This document shows positions 11,335-28,600 of a DNA stretch of 64,000 nt, in pieces. Under the pieces are notes generated by a model. The model had not been told where the DNA came from, searched no databases, and worked only from the letters and a program-made list of their open reading frames with translations. The translations under genes were made by a program, and so were the position numbers. Where the stretch lies: the NCBI GenBank assembly GCA_015847255.1, contig JADLZK010010869.1, forward strand, positions 682,001 to 746,000. Reading direction: 5' to 3'. The first letter of the stretch is position 1. Each line of letters starts with the position of its first letter. Source of the stretch: Hyparrhenia diplandra. Taxonomy: Eukaryota > Streptophyta > Magnoliopsida > Poales > Poaceae.

Positions 11335-11870
11335 AAAAAACCTGGCTCCCCTCCATTCGCATTCGCACCACTACCGTGGCAGCGCTTCCCTCCTCCCGCA
11401 GGCTGCAGCAACCCGTTCTTCCTCGGTGGCACGCAGCCGAGCCCGACGTCAAGTTCCAGCTGGTTACCGGACGCCCCGTGAGCTGCGAAGCCTCAAGCTC
11501 CAAATCACCAGCGACCAGCATCGTGCTCGCGCAAGGTCACCAACATCGGTAACGTTCCATCTCCTTCGCCTTTCCAGTTTTTCATCGACTCTAAATTTGT
11601 GCGGAAAAGAACGGATGATTTCTATGAAAAAACTGAATTTTTAGTCACGTGAACATGCCACGCGGTGCGCCGGTAGTGGACGACTGAACGGTTCCGTCCG
11701 CCGGAATAGCTTCTTTAACCGATTGCCCGATTCTGTACTTCCCTTTCCGTTGCACGAACGCATGAGTCGTCCATGTTTCATCATTCATGCGAAGTTTTTT
11801 AAAAAAAAAAATCGTTGGCCTTCTTGATTCTGATGTTCTTGTTTTCCTGTTAACAGAGGACTGCGGAGCC

Positions 11871-12263
11871 ATGTCGCCGGCGATGAGCACCCCGGGCGGT
11901 AGGACAATGACCATCGGCCTCGTCGTCATGCTGCTTTCTGTCAGTACGGGCATGCACCTTGGTGGCTTCGCTTGCTCCTCTCGCTTTATGGGGGTCTTCG
12001 CCGGTGCAAGCCTCATCGCAGTCGGCATCGGCATGGTCGACGGCCCTGCGCCCAATCCCATCGCTCAAGTGGTTTCCCAGAGGTGCACGAAAGCCACAAC
12101 GTTCATGCGCCGCAACACTGCCACGGTGGGGCTCATGATGGCCTCCCTGTGCCTTCACGGTGGTCGTCTCCGTGAGGAAGACCCGTGCTCTGCTTCGGCA
12201 TGTTCGCTCTGCTCCTGCTCGGGCTCACCCTCGCCAACATTACCCCTGAAGCCCCTGAACTGA
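11871..12263 (+). pseudogene. small membrane protein, copy C (frameshifted near the C-terminus)
   Basis: Third family copy. The 5'UTR exon ends at 11548 (donor GTAACGTTCC); exon 2 starts at 11857 after TTAACAG. The ATG may be at 11871 (MSPAMSTPGGR) or 11883 (MSTPGGR, matching copy A). The frame is intact through TIGLVVMLLSVSTGMH, a second hydrophobic segment, DGPAPNPIAQVV and FMRRNTATVGLMMASLC. Small gains (+1 and +2) then scramble the loop, and a one-base deletion near 12184 (CCCGTGCTC against CCCGGTGCTC in copy A) removes the last membrane segment. If that base were present the frame would run to 12319. Likely poly(A) signal near 12457-12464. Function unknown. Confidence 0.6.
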
Positions 12264-12464
12264 AACTGACCGGCAATCAGTCACCACCGCCGCCGCCGCC
12301 GCCCTGGCATCGAGCCTAATTCCTGAATTGGGCTGGGTGTTGCAGGTAAAGATCACTGTTTGAAGTGAACTTAGTATTGTTTATTGTCTTCCTACTGCGT
12401 GCTTGTCGTAGAATCTCTGTCACGTCGTGTTCTTGTTGTGTGCTTTTGTTGGAGTAAAATAAAA

Positions 12465-13194
12465 TGTTGTGCTACTGTAGTGTGCAAATGTTTTTGTTTC
12501 TTACTTGCCGTGCATAAGGTAGGCAATACTATGTCTTTTAAGTGAGTCTGTCTTTTGAGTTTCACTGCACCTGTGTTTGTCAATCTATCGTGTTGCGTGG
12601 AGCTCGAACCCAACACACAAAGCCATCTGACAGAATTCATAAGTAGGCTAATAACTACACAAGTCGATCTGGCAGTGATTAGCTAACAAATGTAAGAGAT
12701 GAAAAGGTCTGCGTTGAGAACTATGATTGCTCAGATCACTTACACAAGTCAAATGGGATATTGGCGCATGCAAACCATGGCTGCTCAGATCACTTATTCT
12801 AACAACATTAATCTCAAATGGTACATCTCAAAATTAGAAAGTTAAAATTCTCATCGAGAACTATGATTTCACATAAATATATTTTTCATCTGAGGAGGTC
12901 CTATGAGGAAGGTATCATTTTTCTAAGCTACAACCTTGTTGCTGACATGTGGATCTCATATATGAGCTCCATGTAGGATAATAGGCCAGATATACGCCCC
13001 GTGGGACCTCAACGAGATCTATTATAATTTTTATACGCAGTAAAAAAAACATTTTCAAACTAGACGACACTACACAACTTTGAGAGTCGCTGTTAAAGTG
13101 TACTATTTTAATTTTTTTATTAAAAAATTGCTCTAATATTCATTCCTCAGAAAAATTACATCGATTTAAAATAAGCCCATCTAAGAGCAGGTAC
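12465..13194. other. intergenic, nothing recognised
   Basis: AT-rich spacer after copy C with no supported gene. 12601-12650 (CTCGAACCCAACACACAAAGC) resembles 4747-4770, so a short dispersed repeat may be present. Confidence 0.35.
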
Positions 13195-13509
13195 ATTGCT
13201 ACACGTAAGCGGTCTCATAGGTCGTCTCATGCACGCCACGTAGGATTTTTGATGATGTGGAGGAAAGAGAGAGGTGAGAGAGAATGAGGTAGTTGCTTCG
13301 CGAAACAATGACCTCATGAGCTAGAATTTAGGACTATGAGACAACTATTTTACCATTGTATGAGTTGTTGTCGCCATGCACCTCACAATCCTATTTTTAC
13401 TCTCTCCATAAATTAAGGAAATGCGCATTGCTACGAGACAACTTAGAAAGACAACCATTGTACATGTAGTCTATTAAGTCGCCTTAAATTACGTGACACT
13501 ATCTTACTA
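13195..13509. mobile_element. Tourist-like MITE, left part (split by a 16-kb insertion)
   Basis: Begins after TAA (13192-13194) with GAGCAGGTACATTGCT. Its best inverted partner is not nearby but at 29609-29636, which ends ACTAATGTACTTGCCC followed by TAA. The two pieces together would make a 343-bp element. Internal words such as GAGACAACT and AAGACAACCATTGTACATG are typical of grass Tourist-like MITEs. A poorer internal end at about 13474 is an alternative. Confidence 0.55.
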
Positions 13510-13544
13510 CTAGTCCATCAACCCGTGCTCCCGCACGGGTAACA

Positions 13545-17034
<3,490 letters not shown>

Positions 17035-17149
17035 ATGTGCTATCCTACACCCTAGGTGTAGATTGGGATTCTACACCCATGCACCCAACCCACCGACCGG
17101 AACGAACCAACGCATCCCGCTCCCCACCTGAGCACCTAAACGCCCGACC

Positions 17150-17660
17150 AGCTAATCACACGACCCGGTAACCGCGAACCCATACCCCGACTCGAAGCGC
17201 TCCCGGGACCTTTTCCACCCAGCGCTCTACGGCGACGGCGGCGCTGATTTGTGAGGGTGCCGGGCGATTTGAGAGGGCATGACGGGGCGATTTGAGAGGC
17301 TGCGGCGGTGGTCTACAGGCGCTCGCTGGCTCTGCATGCCTCCCCCCTCTGCGAGCCCTACAGGCTCCCCGATCCTTCGTCGAAACGGGCAGGAGGTGGC
17401 GGCGTTGTTGTTTCACGATGGGGCGACGTCGGGAACGGCGGCAAGGCTCTTCGGGCGGGCGTCCTCAGTGGGGATCTGTCCATCCCCCCCTCCCCTCTCC
17501 TTCCCCCGTGATGCCTCCCATCGCCGTCATGCGGCCACATCGGAGGCGAGGTGGGGTCGAGGAAGAGGCTGCAGTCTTTGTGCCGCCGTGAAGGGTCATC
17601 CAGCGAGAGGATTTGTCTCGTTGATTTGGCTTTTGCGTGCACACCGGTGAGCATTCCCTC
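17150..17660. other. GC-rich block inside element 1, unidentified
   Basis: CpG-rich sequence with overlapping open frames on both strands, such as those at 17279-17650 plus and 17747-17358 minus, none with a recognisable domain. It ends near 17650 at ACACCGGTGAG, a possible donor. It could be a captured first exon and promoter or a CpG-rich regulatory block. Confidence 0.3.
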
Positions 17661-20600
17661 ACATCTCCGCTGAATCTCCGCCAGAAAATTTTGCTTTAAT
17701 TTGTTCCATCGATAAACTCCAGCTAGGTTGAGCCTCTTATCATGCATTCATTCTTTGAGCAGATCGATAGATTTTTAATTGACTCCGTTTATGTCCTCAA
17801 TGCTTATCAGCTGGCGGTCGGCCGGCCGTTTTTCTCTATTGTATAGTCCTATTATAGGATACTATACTGACTCCGTCAACACCACATAATTACTGTATAT
17901 AAGTGGCACACAGGCAAACTGTATGGAGATATTTTTGTTGGTGGGATGTTTATCACATTTTGTGTGGGGAAGTGATCACCAAGCATGTCACAGTTTGCTT
18001 CAGTAGCGATTCATGTTTGGCTAGTAGTTCAATTAGAATATCTGTAGTTCAGTAATTCTAAAGCCTCAATCAGCATTAACTACTTGAACTTCAGTAATTC
18101 TCTGTGGCCTATCAGATCAGCCCTTGCCGATGCTCTGTTGCTCAGCTCATATGATGTGGTGACTTTTTTTCTAACCGTGCAGACAGGGGCGAAGCTAGCT
18201 CTGAACTTAGGGTGGTGCACTGCTAAGGAGAATTACAGAATTTGATAGAAATATATGGTGAAAGTTTGTCTTGCCAGTGGAATTTTTTTTTTCTTAGGGT
18301 GGTGCATTGGCACCACGTAAGCTCAATGTAGCTTCGCCCCTGCGTGCAGAGTAGAGTATTGTTTTTCAGTAACATCATCAAGATGTGTTATGTTCAGTAC
18401 TTCAGTACTCACCAATAGCATCAAATTTTTTTATTCAGTAAATAGGATTTTCTTTTAGTTGAGTAGTAGTAAATGGAGAAGCTTCATTACATGTGAAATC
18501 TCTGTCCATATTCTATAACTTGTACAAGCTTTTTCACTACATCTCAATAGTGATGGTTTCCTATTTATATATTTCACGCTTTGTTAGGGCTATGTACAGT
18601 TTTTTGTTGTCCCATGAGCATTTATGTTTTAGTAATTCGTTAATGGAGTAGTACAATTCATTTTTAGTTCAGTAACTAATAATTTAAGTAATCGAGCCGG
18701 ATGTGTGGCTAATTCAAAAACTAATGTGCGACCTCCAAAATAAGATTGGTGAATTACTGCAGTTTATTGACGACCAAGATTTTTGTTTTAGTAATTCGTT
18801 AATGGAGTAGTAAAATTCATTTTTAGTTCAGTAACTAATAATTTAAGTAATTGAGTGGATATGTGGCCAATTTGAAAATCTAATGTGCGACCCCGAAACA
18901 AGCTTGGTGAATTACTGCAGTTTATTGACGACCAAGATTCATTTAGTTGTAGTGTGAGATGTGGCTCAACTTATGGACCATAGTCCAGCATTTTGTATGA
19001 GCATTTAGTTTAGTAAATGCTAGCACAGTAATACATGTATTTTACTCTGTATATTTTTCATAATCCTTTGTGAGGCTCGTATTTCATGGATTTGTCCAGT
19101 TTTAGTGCTCTGTATGATGTGTTTCATGCAAAACTTTTTATTTTTTCTGTAATCACGTTCAGTAACCCATCATATTTTGATTTAGTAGTCCATCCGTTGA
19201 GTTCAGTAATTAATGTTGTTTAGTTATCCGTGTTTTGTAATCTTTTACATTCAGCAATCCCTTGGCGGAATTGAGTAATCCATACTAACACATCGTTAGC
19301 ATGGAGGCATTATTGACAAGCTTTTTGTAGCTTTGCTTTCCTGTAATTTTATCAAGTAGTAATTCAGTATTAAAATTGACACCTTCAAGCATTGTCCTTT
19401 TCTATCTGGATAACCTTAGTTGAATGCTATAGGACAGACTTGTACATGTGTTTGATCGGGCTTACCTCACACAAGCCTTTTTTTTTGGAATGCAGATCCT
19501 TGGATCCCGGAACAAGAGAAGCGGCAAGAGGCCCTAAAACTGTTAAGATTATAGACCCCATCTACAGATTAGATTCAACATGTGGATGCTAATTCCTTGC
19601 CTAATGCACAAGATGATGTCAGTACTCACTTGATGGTGCTATTGGTTCCCAAAAGTAAAAAGAACAAGATGCTTATGTGGGGATAGAAATCATGCAGACT
19701 TCTTTTTACCCATAGGATATATAGCAGTTTGCTATGTGATTGTTAATTGAAACAAACATGTACATATTGACACAACTTGAGATATTCAGTAATTTAGCAA
19801 TCTTGTATCAATATTGGGAATTCATTAACTCGATGATCCAGTAATCTTGTTATCATAACACTTTTATGCAATCTGCATGATCTTGTCAGTATCTTTTGAG
19901 TGACTAATGGTATTTCTCTTATTATTCGAAAGGAGGCTAATTTGTTCTACCACCAAGGTCAAACGGTGGTACTTTATTTCTATATCTCTCAATGGCTTCA
20001 GTAATTTATTGCTCTTCACTTCCATAGTGCCTAGTGCATAATTCTGTTAGTATGTAGCTCGTGATTTTTAGTGATTCAGTAATTTTAGTGATTCGGCAAT
20101 TTTCACCAACTCAATGGTTGAGTAGTCCTGTAATCATTCATTATTTGATATATTTCAGTAATCACTCCAATAATAACCTCATTGAAATATTTGGTCGCAC
20201 TACCCACATCTATTCTTTTGCGGTACAAATGCTTTCTCTTGTCACTACTAAATGCACTAAATGTATTTGGCACACTGATCTGGGATGTTTGGTGGCCACT
20301 CGTGTAGAGAACCAGGAGGCATGACATGCACATGGTGGATTTGGACCTGACATTCCCAGTTGACATAGTACACTCTTGTCACTACTGAATGTTCAGTAAT
20401 TTTGTTTAGTAACTTTTCAAAAATTATTTATTCAGTAATCATTTATTTAGTATTATACGTTTTTAAAAACTATTTGTTTAGTAATTGACTTTTTGGCACA
20501 TGTTTTCAGTTGTACTTTAAAGTTCACTCATAGGTGTTCAGTAATTATGTAATCAGAATCTTGTATCCAAGTAATTTGGTAATCCAGTAATAAGTGGATT

Positions 20601-20855
20601 CAGTAATCATGTAATCATTACTTTAAGATTCACGAGCATTGTATGGGCATGCTAAATGTTTGCACTCTATACTGGCCAACTTCAAGCCACTTGTAAACTC
20701 TACAGTATTTTTCATTATCACCTATATCTGATGGGTACAATAATTCATGATTCTCTCTAAAAGATGCATCTCCATCAAACTTCCGAGATTAGGGTTCATG
20801 ACGTTTGCTTATTAATACATGCTCAGTAATTTATGTTCAGTAATTTCTGAGATTA
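17661..20855. other. AT-rich interior with dispersed TTCAGTAAT words
   Basis: No gene is supported. The words CAGTAAT, TAGTAAT and AGTAATC recur dozens of times at irregular spacing, mostly on the plus strand. One small segment is tandemly duplicated at 18626-18943. A pair of inverted words AGGGTGGTGCA near 18210 and 18298 suggests a nested short element. Confidence 0.5.
18626..18943. repeat. tandem duplication, period about 159 bp
   Basis: Two adjacent units starting GTTTTAGTAATTCGTT at 18626 and 18785. Both contain AATGTGCGACC and end near TTATTGACGACCAAGAT. They differ at scattered positions, so the duplication is not brand new. Confidence 0.7.
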
Positions 20856-21029
20856 GTGTATAGTGCGTTTGCTGAGATTAGGTTTAGGGCATCGAGATTA
20901 GGGTTAAGGGAGTTTCTTGAGATTAGGGTTCGAGGTATCTACTGAGATTAGGGTTTATGACATTTGTTGAGATTAGTGTATAGAGCGTTTGCTGAGATTA
21001 GGGTTCACACATTCTGCTGAGATTAGGGT

Positions 21030-21185
21030 TCGTATTTTTTTTTTTTTTTTGTTGCACATACACATCTTCCTTATATAAATTTAGCGCCGCAGGTCGGTCT
21101 TAGAGCGAAGGTAGCGAGGCCGAGAGGGCCGGTAGGCCCTCGAGGCCGAGCGGTGAAGTTGTGTGCACACTTAACACAATTTTGC
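21030..21185. repeat. spacer copy 1 within the satellite
   Basis: About 155 bp of non-satellite sequence: a T-tract, GTTGCACATACACATC, AATTTAGCGCCGCAGG, GAGAGGGCCGGTAGGCCC and AACACAATTTTG. An almost identical copy lies at 21745-21897, so the spacer was amplified with the array as a higher-order unit of about 715 bp. Confidence 0.8.
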
Positions 21186-21744
21186 TGAGATTAGGGTCTC
21201 ACACATTCTGCTGAGATTAGGGTTCACGCATTGTGCTGAGATTAGGGTTCACGATTGTGCTGAGATTAGGGTTCACGCATTGTCTTTGAGATTAGGTTCA
21301 CACATTTCGATGAGATTAGGGTTCACACATTCTGCTGAGATTAGGGTTCACATTCTTGCCGAGATTAGGGTTCACGCATTGTCTTTGAGATTAGGGTTCA
21401 CACATTCTGCCGAGATTAGGGTTCACACATTCCCGCCGAGATTAGGGTTCACGCATTGTGCTGAGATTAGGGTTCACACATTCTGCTGAGATTAGGGTTC
21501 ACACATTCTGCTGAGATTAGGGTTCATAAATTGTGCTGAGATTAGGGTTCACACATTCTGCTGAGATTAGGGTTCACACATTCTGCTGAGATTAGGGTTC
21601 GCACATTCTGCTGAGATTAGGGTTCACGCATTGTGCTGAGATTAGGGTTCACACATTCTGCTGAGATTAGGGTTCACACATTCTGCTGAGATTAGGGTTC
21701 ACACATTCTGCTGAGATTAGGGTTCACCCATTGTCCTGAGATTA

Positions 21745-21897
21745 GGGTTCCTATTGTTTTTTTGTTGCACATACACATCTTCCTTATATAAATTTAGCGC
21801 CGCAGGCTGGCCTCAGAGCGAAGGTAGCGAGACCGAGAGGGCCGGTAGGCCCTCGAGGTCGAGCGGTGAAGTTGTGTGCACACTTAACACAATTTTG
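21745..21897. repeat. spacer copy 2 within the satellite
   Basis: Near-identical to 21030-21185 apart from a shorter T-tract and a few substitutions (for example CAGGCTGGCCTC against CAGGTCGGTCTT). It contains GGGCCGGTAGGCCC, a 14-bp imperfect palindrome. Confidence 0.8.
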
Positions 21898-22135
21898 TTG
21901 AGATTAGGGTTCACACATTTTGCTGAGATTAGGGTTCACACATTCTGCTGAGATTAGGGTTCACACATTGTGCTGAGATTAGGGTTCACACATCGTTTGT
22001 CGAGTTTAGGGTTCGTGGGCTTGTGCTGAGATTAGTGTTTAGGGGGTTTGCTGAGATTAGGGTTTGTGGCGTTTGTTGTGATTAGGGTTCATCTCGTTTG
22101 CTGAGATTAGTGATCAGTGTTTGTGCTTAGATTAT

Positions 22136-23345
22136 GCAAATTTAGTAATCATTGTAGTTCAGTAATTTAGTAATCATTGTAGTTCAGTAATTTAGTAATC
22201 ACAAATTCAACACCTTTTGTTGTGCAAAAGACAATGGATAAATATGGATCATTTGTTTGAGATGCATACCTTCAGTACTTCTAGAGTTATTGTAATAATC
22301 CCTGAACCTTCAGTAGTTCTAGTTACTGTAATCATTCATGATTTTTTTTTCTCTCCTATTTGCATTGCTCCACTGAAGACTACTAATCTTTGATGTGTGG
22401 CTGTGGGCAAACCAAGCATAGTTGGTGCTTAGCCAGTGAATCTGTGCAATTACTGAAGACCCCAAAACGAATCACTACTAATGCAATTACTGACACAAAA
22501 TCATTAACATGGCAGATGATGTTTTCAGAGGCAAATTTCACCTGGCGCCAACCAAACTCCTCTAGATTGAGATCGATTTTTAGTAGTGATGTAGAAGATG
22601 AGGGGCCTACACGCCGCCTTGCGCCAACCAAACACGACATTCAGTAATAGGGGCAGAGGATGAAGGCATGGATGTGTTCAGTAGTTCTCACCCGCCCGAA
22701 CATGCTTGTGTTTCAGTAATTTTCTTGGATCTGCACCCTCGCGACACCGCTGACGCCTGAAACACCGTCGCGAACGGGACCGTCGCCTGGCGCGCACGCA
22801 GCCGGTTCGGTCTCCCCTTGTCGCGGCGCGCACAGTCCGCCGCTCTGCAGGCGCGGATCCTCGCGCCGCACGCCCCGCAGCAACAGCAATATTTTCGCCG
22901 GTCTTCCGGACCATGGCTGACTGGGGCCCTTTGTGCTGCTGACGCCGGGCCTGCTGTTCCAGCTCCCGCGCATGGCCGTGCCACTCGCGCTTGCTCGCAC
23001 GCGCTGCAGATCCGCTTTGTCGCTGCTCGCCGCGGACGCTACCTCGTAGCGCTGTCGCCGCTTCCGCACGCCGCCGCGCGCTGCCGACCCCGATCCCCGC
23101 GCCGTGAACCACCCGCTCGCCGCTTTCAGCGTCGCCTCTGCGCCGCTCACGGCTCGCGCCGCGCCGAAAGAAGGCAGGCGAACGGGCATGTGTCTGTTTT
23201 ATCGAACCTGCAGGGGTGCTAGCGGGTCCGAGGTGGAGGTGGGTTGGATCCGGTTAGCTAGCTGGTTTTGGGTGGCTCGGTTATTGTTTTTTGGTGGCTG
23301 GGCTGTTTGGTTGGTTGGGTGTAGAATGGATTCTACACTGGGGTG
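22136..23345. other. right flank of element 1: AT-rich then GC-rich
   Basis: 22136-22690 continues the TTCAGTAAT-rich sequence. 22690-23220 is strongly GC-rich with long overlapping frames on both strands and no recognised domain. 23220-23345 has GGTTGG-rich sequence running into the right terminus. Confidence 0.3.
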
Positions 23346-23357
23346 TAGAAGCGCTGC

Positions 23358-25258
<1,901 letters not shown>

Positions 25259-25274
25259 GCATACTATATTTGTT

Positions 25275-25680
25275 TTGCCGTATTTTAAGTTGTAAATAAA
25301 TAATAATGGCATTGGTGGGTAATTATGGTGAGAACTTAACAGATCCAATGGTTATTGATTAGGCGTGTCAATTGGATGGATAGATCTTTTCGATTATTGT
25401 GGGATTTTTAAGGATTTATCTTTTTTTTTCCTAGCGTTTGGTGAGGATTAACGTGGAGCCTCCGTTGGAGCCTCCAATTAGTAATAGGAGGCTCCAACGG
25501 AGCCACCACGTTAATTCTCACCGACGCGCTTAGAAAAAAGATAAATGCTAGAAATTCTTAGATTAATCGAAACATCTGGTCATTAAATCTGTAGGCTCTT
25601 ATAATCGATGACCATTAGATCTACTTTTGAAGAAAATTACCCACCTTTGCCATTATTATTATTATATTATATGTAAAAAA
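25275..25680. repeat. about 400-bp palindrome of two dispersed-repeat copies, head to head
   Basis: Two inverted copies of one repeat meet near 25482. Each arm contains GGAGGCTCCAACGGAG, CCACGTTAATTCTCACC (one base different on the left), AAAGATAAAT, an AGATCTA/GGATCTA box and GGGTAATT/AATTACCCACC. Further copies lie at 54937-55110 and 58145-58320. The 54932 copy begins A|TCTTACTATTACTAATTGG, like a Helitron 5' end. Confidence 0.65.
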
Positions 25681-28600
25681 GAAAGAAAGTTTTAAGCGGA
25701 GAAAGCATGAAAACAAATCTGTTATTTATATTTTATAAGGAAGAAAAGATAATTATATTATTTTTTCCTGTCACGGGCCAGAAGGGATCGTCGTCCAGGG
25801 ATATCTATCTATTCATTCAAGAGCGTGACGAGATAGATGTTCCAACGGAGGATAATTAGGGCATTGCCTCAAGACGGATCTCCACGCAGCACCGCGGGCG
25901 GCCGCCGGCCAGCTGACAAGTGATCGCCAGCAAGTACGGACGAAGACAACACAGCTCAGGCACGTACATCTACATCGGCGTCCATGCTCGGATCGACAAC
26001 AATAGTGGTTGGTGCGCCGTCTACGGGAGAATTCCGGCCTCCAATGCAATCATCTCCAGGTAGACGCACTACATCTTCGTCATCTGATCGCTTCAGCCAT
26101 GCAGCACATGTGCGTGTTGCCTGCACTTCTCGACGACGAAGCTTCAGTGGAGACGTCTACAAGGCAGCCGGCAGTTACAATCTAACAAAATTAAGGATGG
26201 CCGGCAAGATACATGCACTTGATGGCTGAAACAATTCAGATGCATGGCAGGCTCGCTGCCGCTTTCATGCTACGCCATCGTCACACCTTGAGGAGAAAGA
26301 TGCCTTGGCGTTGGCTCCTAGGCCGGTCTCATATCTACAACAATGGAGTAGGGCACCGCTGCCATCAACACGTCAGATGGCCACAAGCCGGCTCCATGGG
26401 GAACACCAGGCCTCAGTTCTCAATCAACAGCGTACAGAGCGGTCGGATGTGCAAGATTCGAGCAGACACATTTATCAGCAACACCAAGTATAGCACGAGC
26501 ATGTCGTGCTAGAGCTAGACAGACACTGACGTCGCGATCAACAGATTCTTCATCAGAGGCGGCGTGGAGGGTGAGGTGGGGAGCGCGGCTGCGTTGGTGT
26601 GGAGTTGCGGGGAGGTGTGGTTGGCGATGGCTGTGGTGGCCTCCTGTGCGGTGGCAGAGGGGTGGGAGACGAAGTCTGTAGAAGCTGTTGGATGAACGGG
26701 TGTGAGGTGGTTGTTGGAGATCGGACGGAGAAGAAGTTGTGACTGTGCAAAGAACAGTAATTTGAGTCTGGTGGTGGAGGTGTGTGTGTCTACGAAATTA
26801 GAAGGTATTGTATAGATGTGTCAACGTCCGATGCCCCCGTGGATCATCAAATGCGGTCTGCGCCGTCCACTGTAAATAAAAAAACGGCATGTTCTAGAAG
26901 CAAGGAGGGTCGTTTTAATCAGATTCTTCCCCTATTTCCAGGTATGGTCGCGGGTATTGTGCTGCTCCGGTCATGAGATGATCAGGATAGACAACAGGCA
27001 GACGGAGATGATGCTTGGCTACCAATAGGATCCTTGAACATCTAGATGCACGAAGTCGGCGAGGACACCATCGAGAATGGCTCCACATAAATTAGTGACA
27101 CTACTGCATCAAGCGACGTCGAGACGAGTACGGCCACCATCTATAATGAGAAGGCGACGCTACACTGACTACATGCCGGTCGACACCAACAAGGCAGGAT
27201 TTACACCAACTAGCTACCGGCGAACACATACGAGGAAGACGATGCTACACCGATTACCTACTTGCAACTAGAGGGTGACACCACCCGACTATGTGTTGAT
27301 GGACACCGAAGACACCAATGGATCAGAGCTACGCCGACAAGCATGAAACACTCGATGCCGATGAGATGGGCGACATTTGTGCCACAACCACAAAAAAAAA
27401 AAAAATAGCCTAAAGTCTAGGCATCGAGCTAGAAAACTTATCAATTACGAAGCTTGGTGACAATTTCCATCCAGCGAGTGCAAGCATATGGAGCATGCGG
27501 TGTCCGGCCATGCACCAAGCATGCTATGACCCCTGTCATTTGACCTAGCCGCATCGAGGGGACCAAAGAACAGCCATGTGCCGAATTATAGGGGACGCCA
27601 ACGAGATCTACATCAAGGAAGGCAGGAACACACATGCCACCAATGCCACGGGGTCCGGCGTCCTACATCTACATCAACGCTTGCACTGGCCCTGGCTGTA
27701 AAGGTATGCTCCCCCCCGCCCCCCCACCCGAACAAAAAGACTAAAGGTACGGTGATCTTTCTAGATCCCATAATTATAATTTAATTTTTTTTCTTATGCG
27801 ATGTAATGATATGATCTTATTGATTGTTCACTAGGTATAATTTTTATATTCATTAACATACTTATTACTTTGCACAAATACATACATTGATTTAATCCTT
27901 ATTGACCATCCATTATAATTTTTTTATTAGCTTAAAAATAATGTCACTAAATTACATACAATTATGTGCTCATGTTACTAAAAATTAGGGGACCATGATC
28001 CGTGGAGTTATCAATAAAGCCTATGTGGAAAAATTTAAACCTATGTAATTATTAAGGATAATTAAACTAATCCAATAGTTCTTTTAATAAATCATGTACA
28101 TCTATATCATTATGAAAGCTTGCATTCAAATAACCGATAAATGGCAGTATGAAAGACAATGTAAAGTAATATATACATATACAATTTGTTCCTAAATTAT
28201 CCACCTCACGTGTTATAAAAAATTAAGAATTTTTTTTTTCAAATCTACATGTAGATGCAAATATAAGCTATTACCATCAATAATTCAACATCCATGAGTT
28301 AAAAGTTACATTAGTATAGATAGTTATATTTAATATAAGAAACTTATCAAGCATGGAAATATATCCTTAACAAACCATGTAATAATGATACTTACAACTC
28401 ACTTTAACTTTTATAAGAGCAACTCCAGCAATAGCCCCTAAAAATGGGCCCCTACTTTTCATTTTGGTCTTCCTCTACTTGTGAGGTCACTATTTTCTAC
28501 ACCGAATTCCAGCAGTAGCCTCAAAATAGGGCCCTTACTTCTTAATTCCCTCTATTTTCTCACATATTATATGTATAATGTACTTGAGAACATCGTAATA

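Larger units (their letters stand above)
20860..22135. repeat. 25-bp satellite with a telomere-like word
   Basis: Dozens of copies of a unit whose consensus is TGCTGAGATTAGGG followed by TTCACACATTC. The period is 25 bp with occasional shorter units. Each copy holds TTAGGGTT, close to the plant telomere repeat TTTAGGG. Copies at both margins are diverged; the centre is nearly uniform, which indicates recent homogenisation. Two similar spacers interrupt the array. Translated frames such as 21280-21489 are repeat artefacts. Confidence 0.9.

Noticed and set aside
21280..21489. Repeat protein with RLGFTH and EIRVH units
   Set aside because: It is the 25-bp satellite read in frame. Twenty-five is not a multiple of three, so the peptide cycles through frames and indels break it; no coding selection is visible.
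20860..22135. CRISPR-like array of short repeats
   Set aside because: The repeats are directly adjacent with no unique spacers, and the genome is a plant nuclear one. It is a satellite.
22678..23222. Several long overlapping frames on both strands
   Set aside because: High GC lowers stop frequency on both strands alike. No frame shows a domain, splice context or better codon texture than the others.
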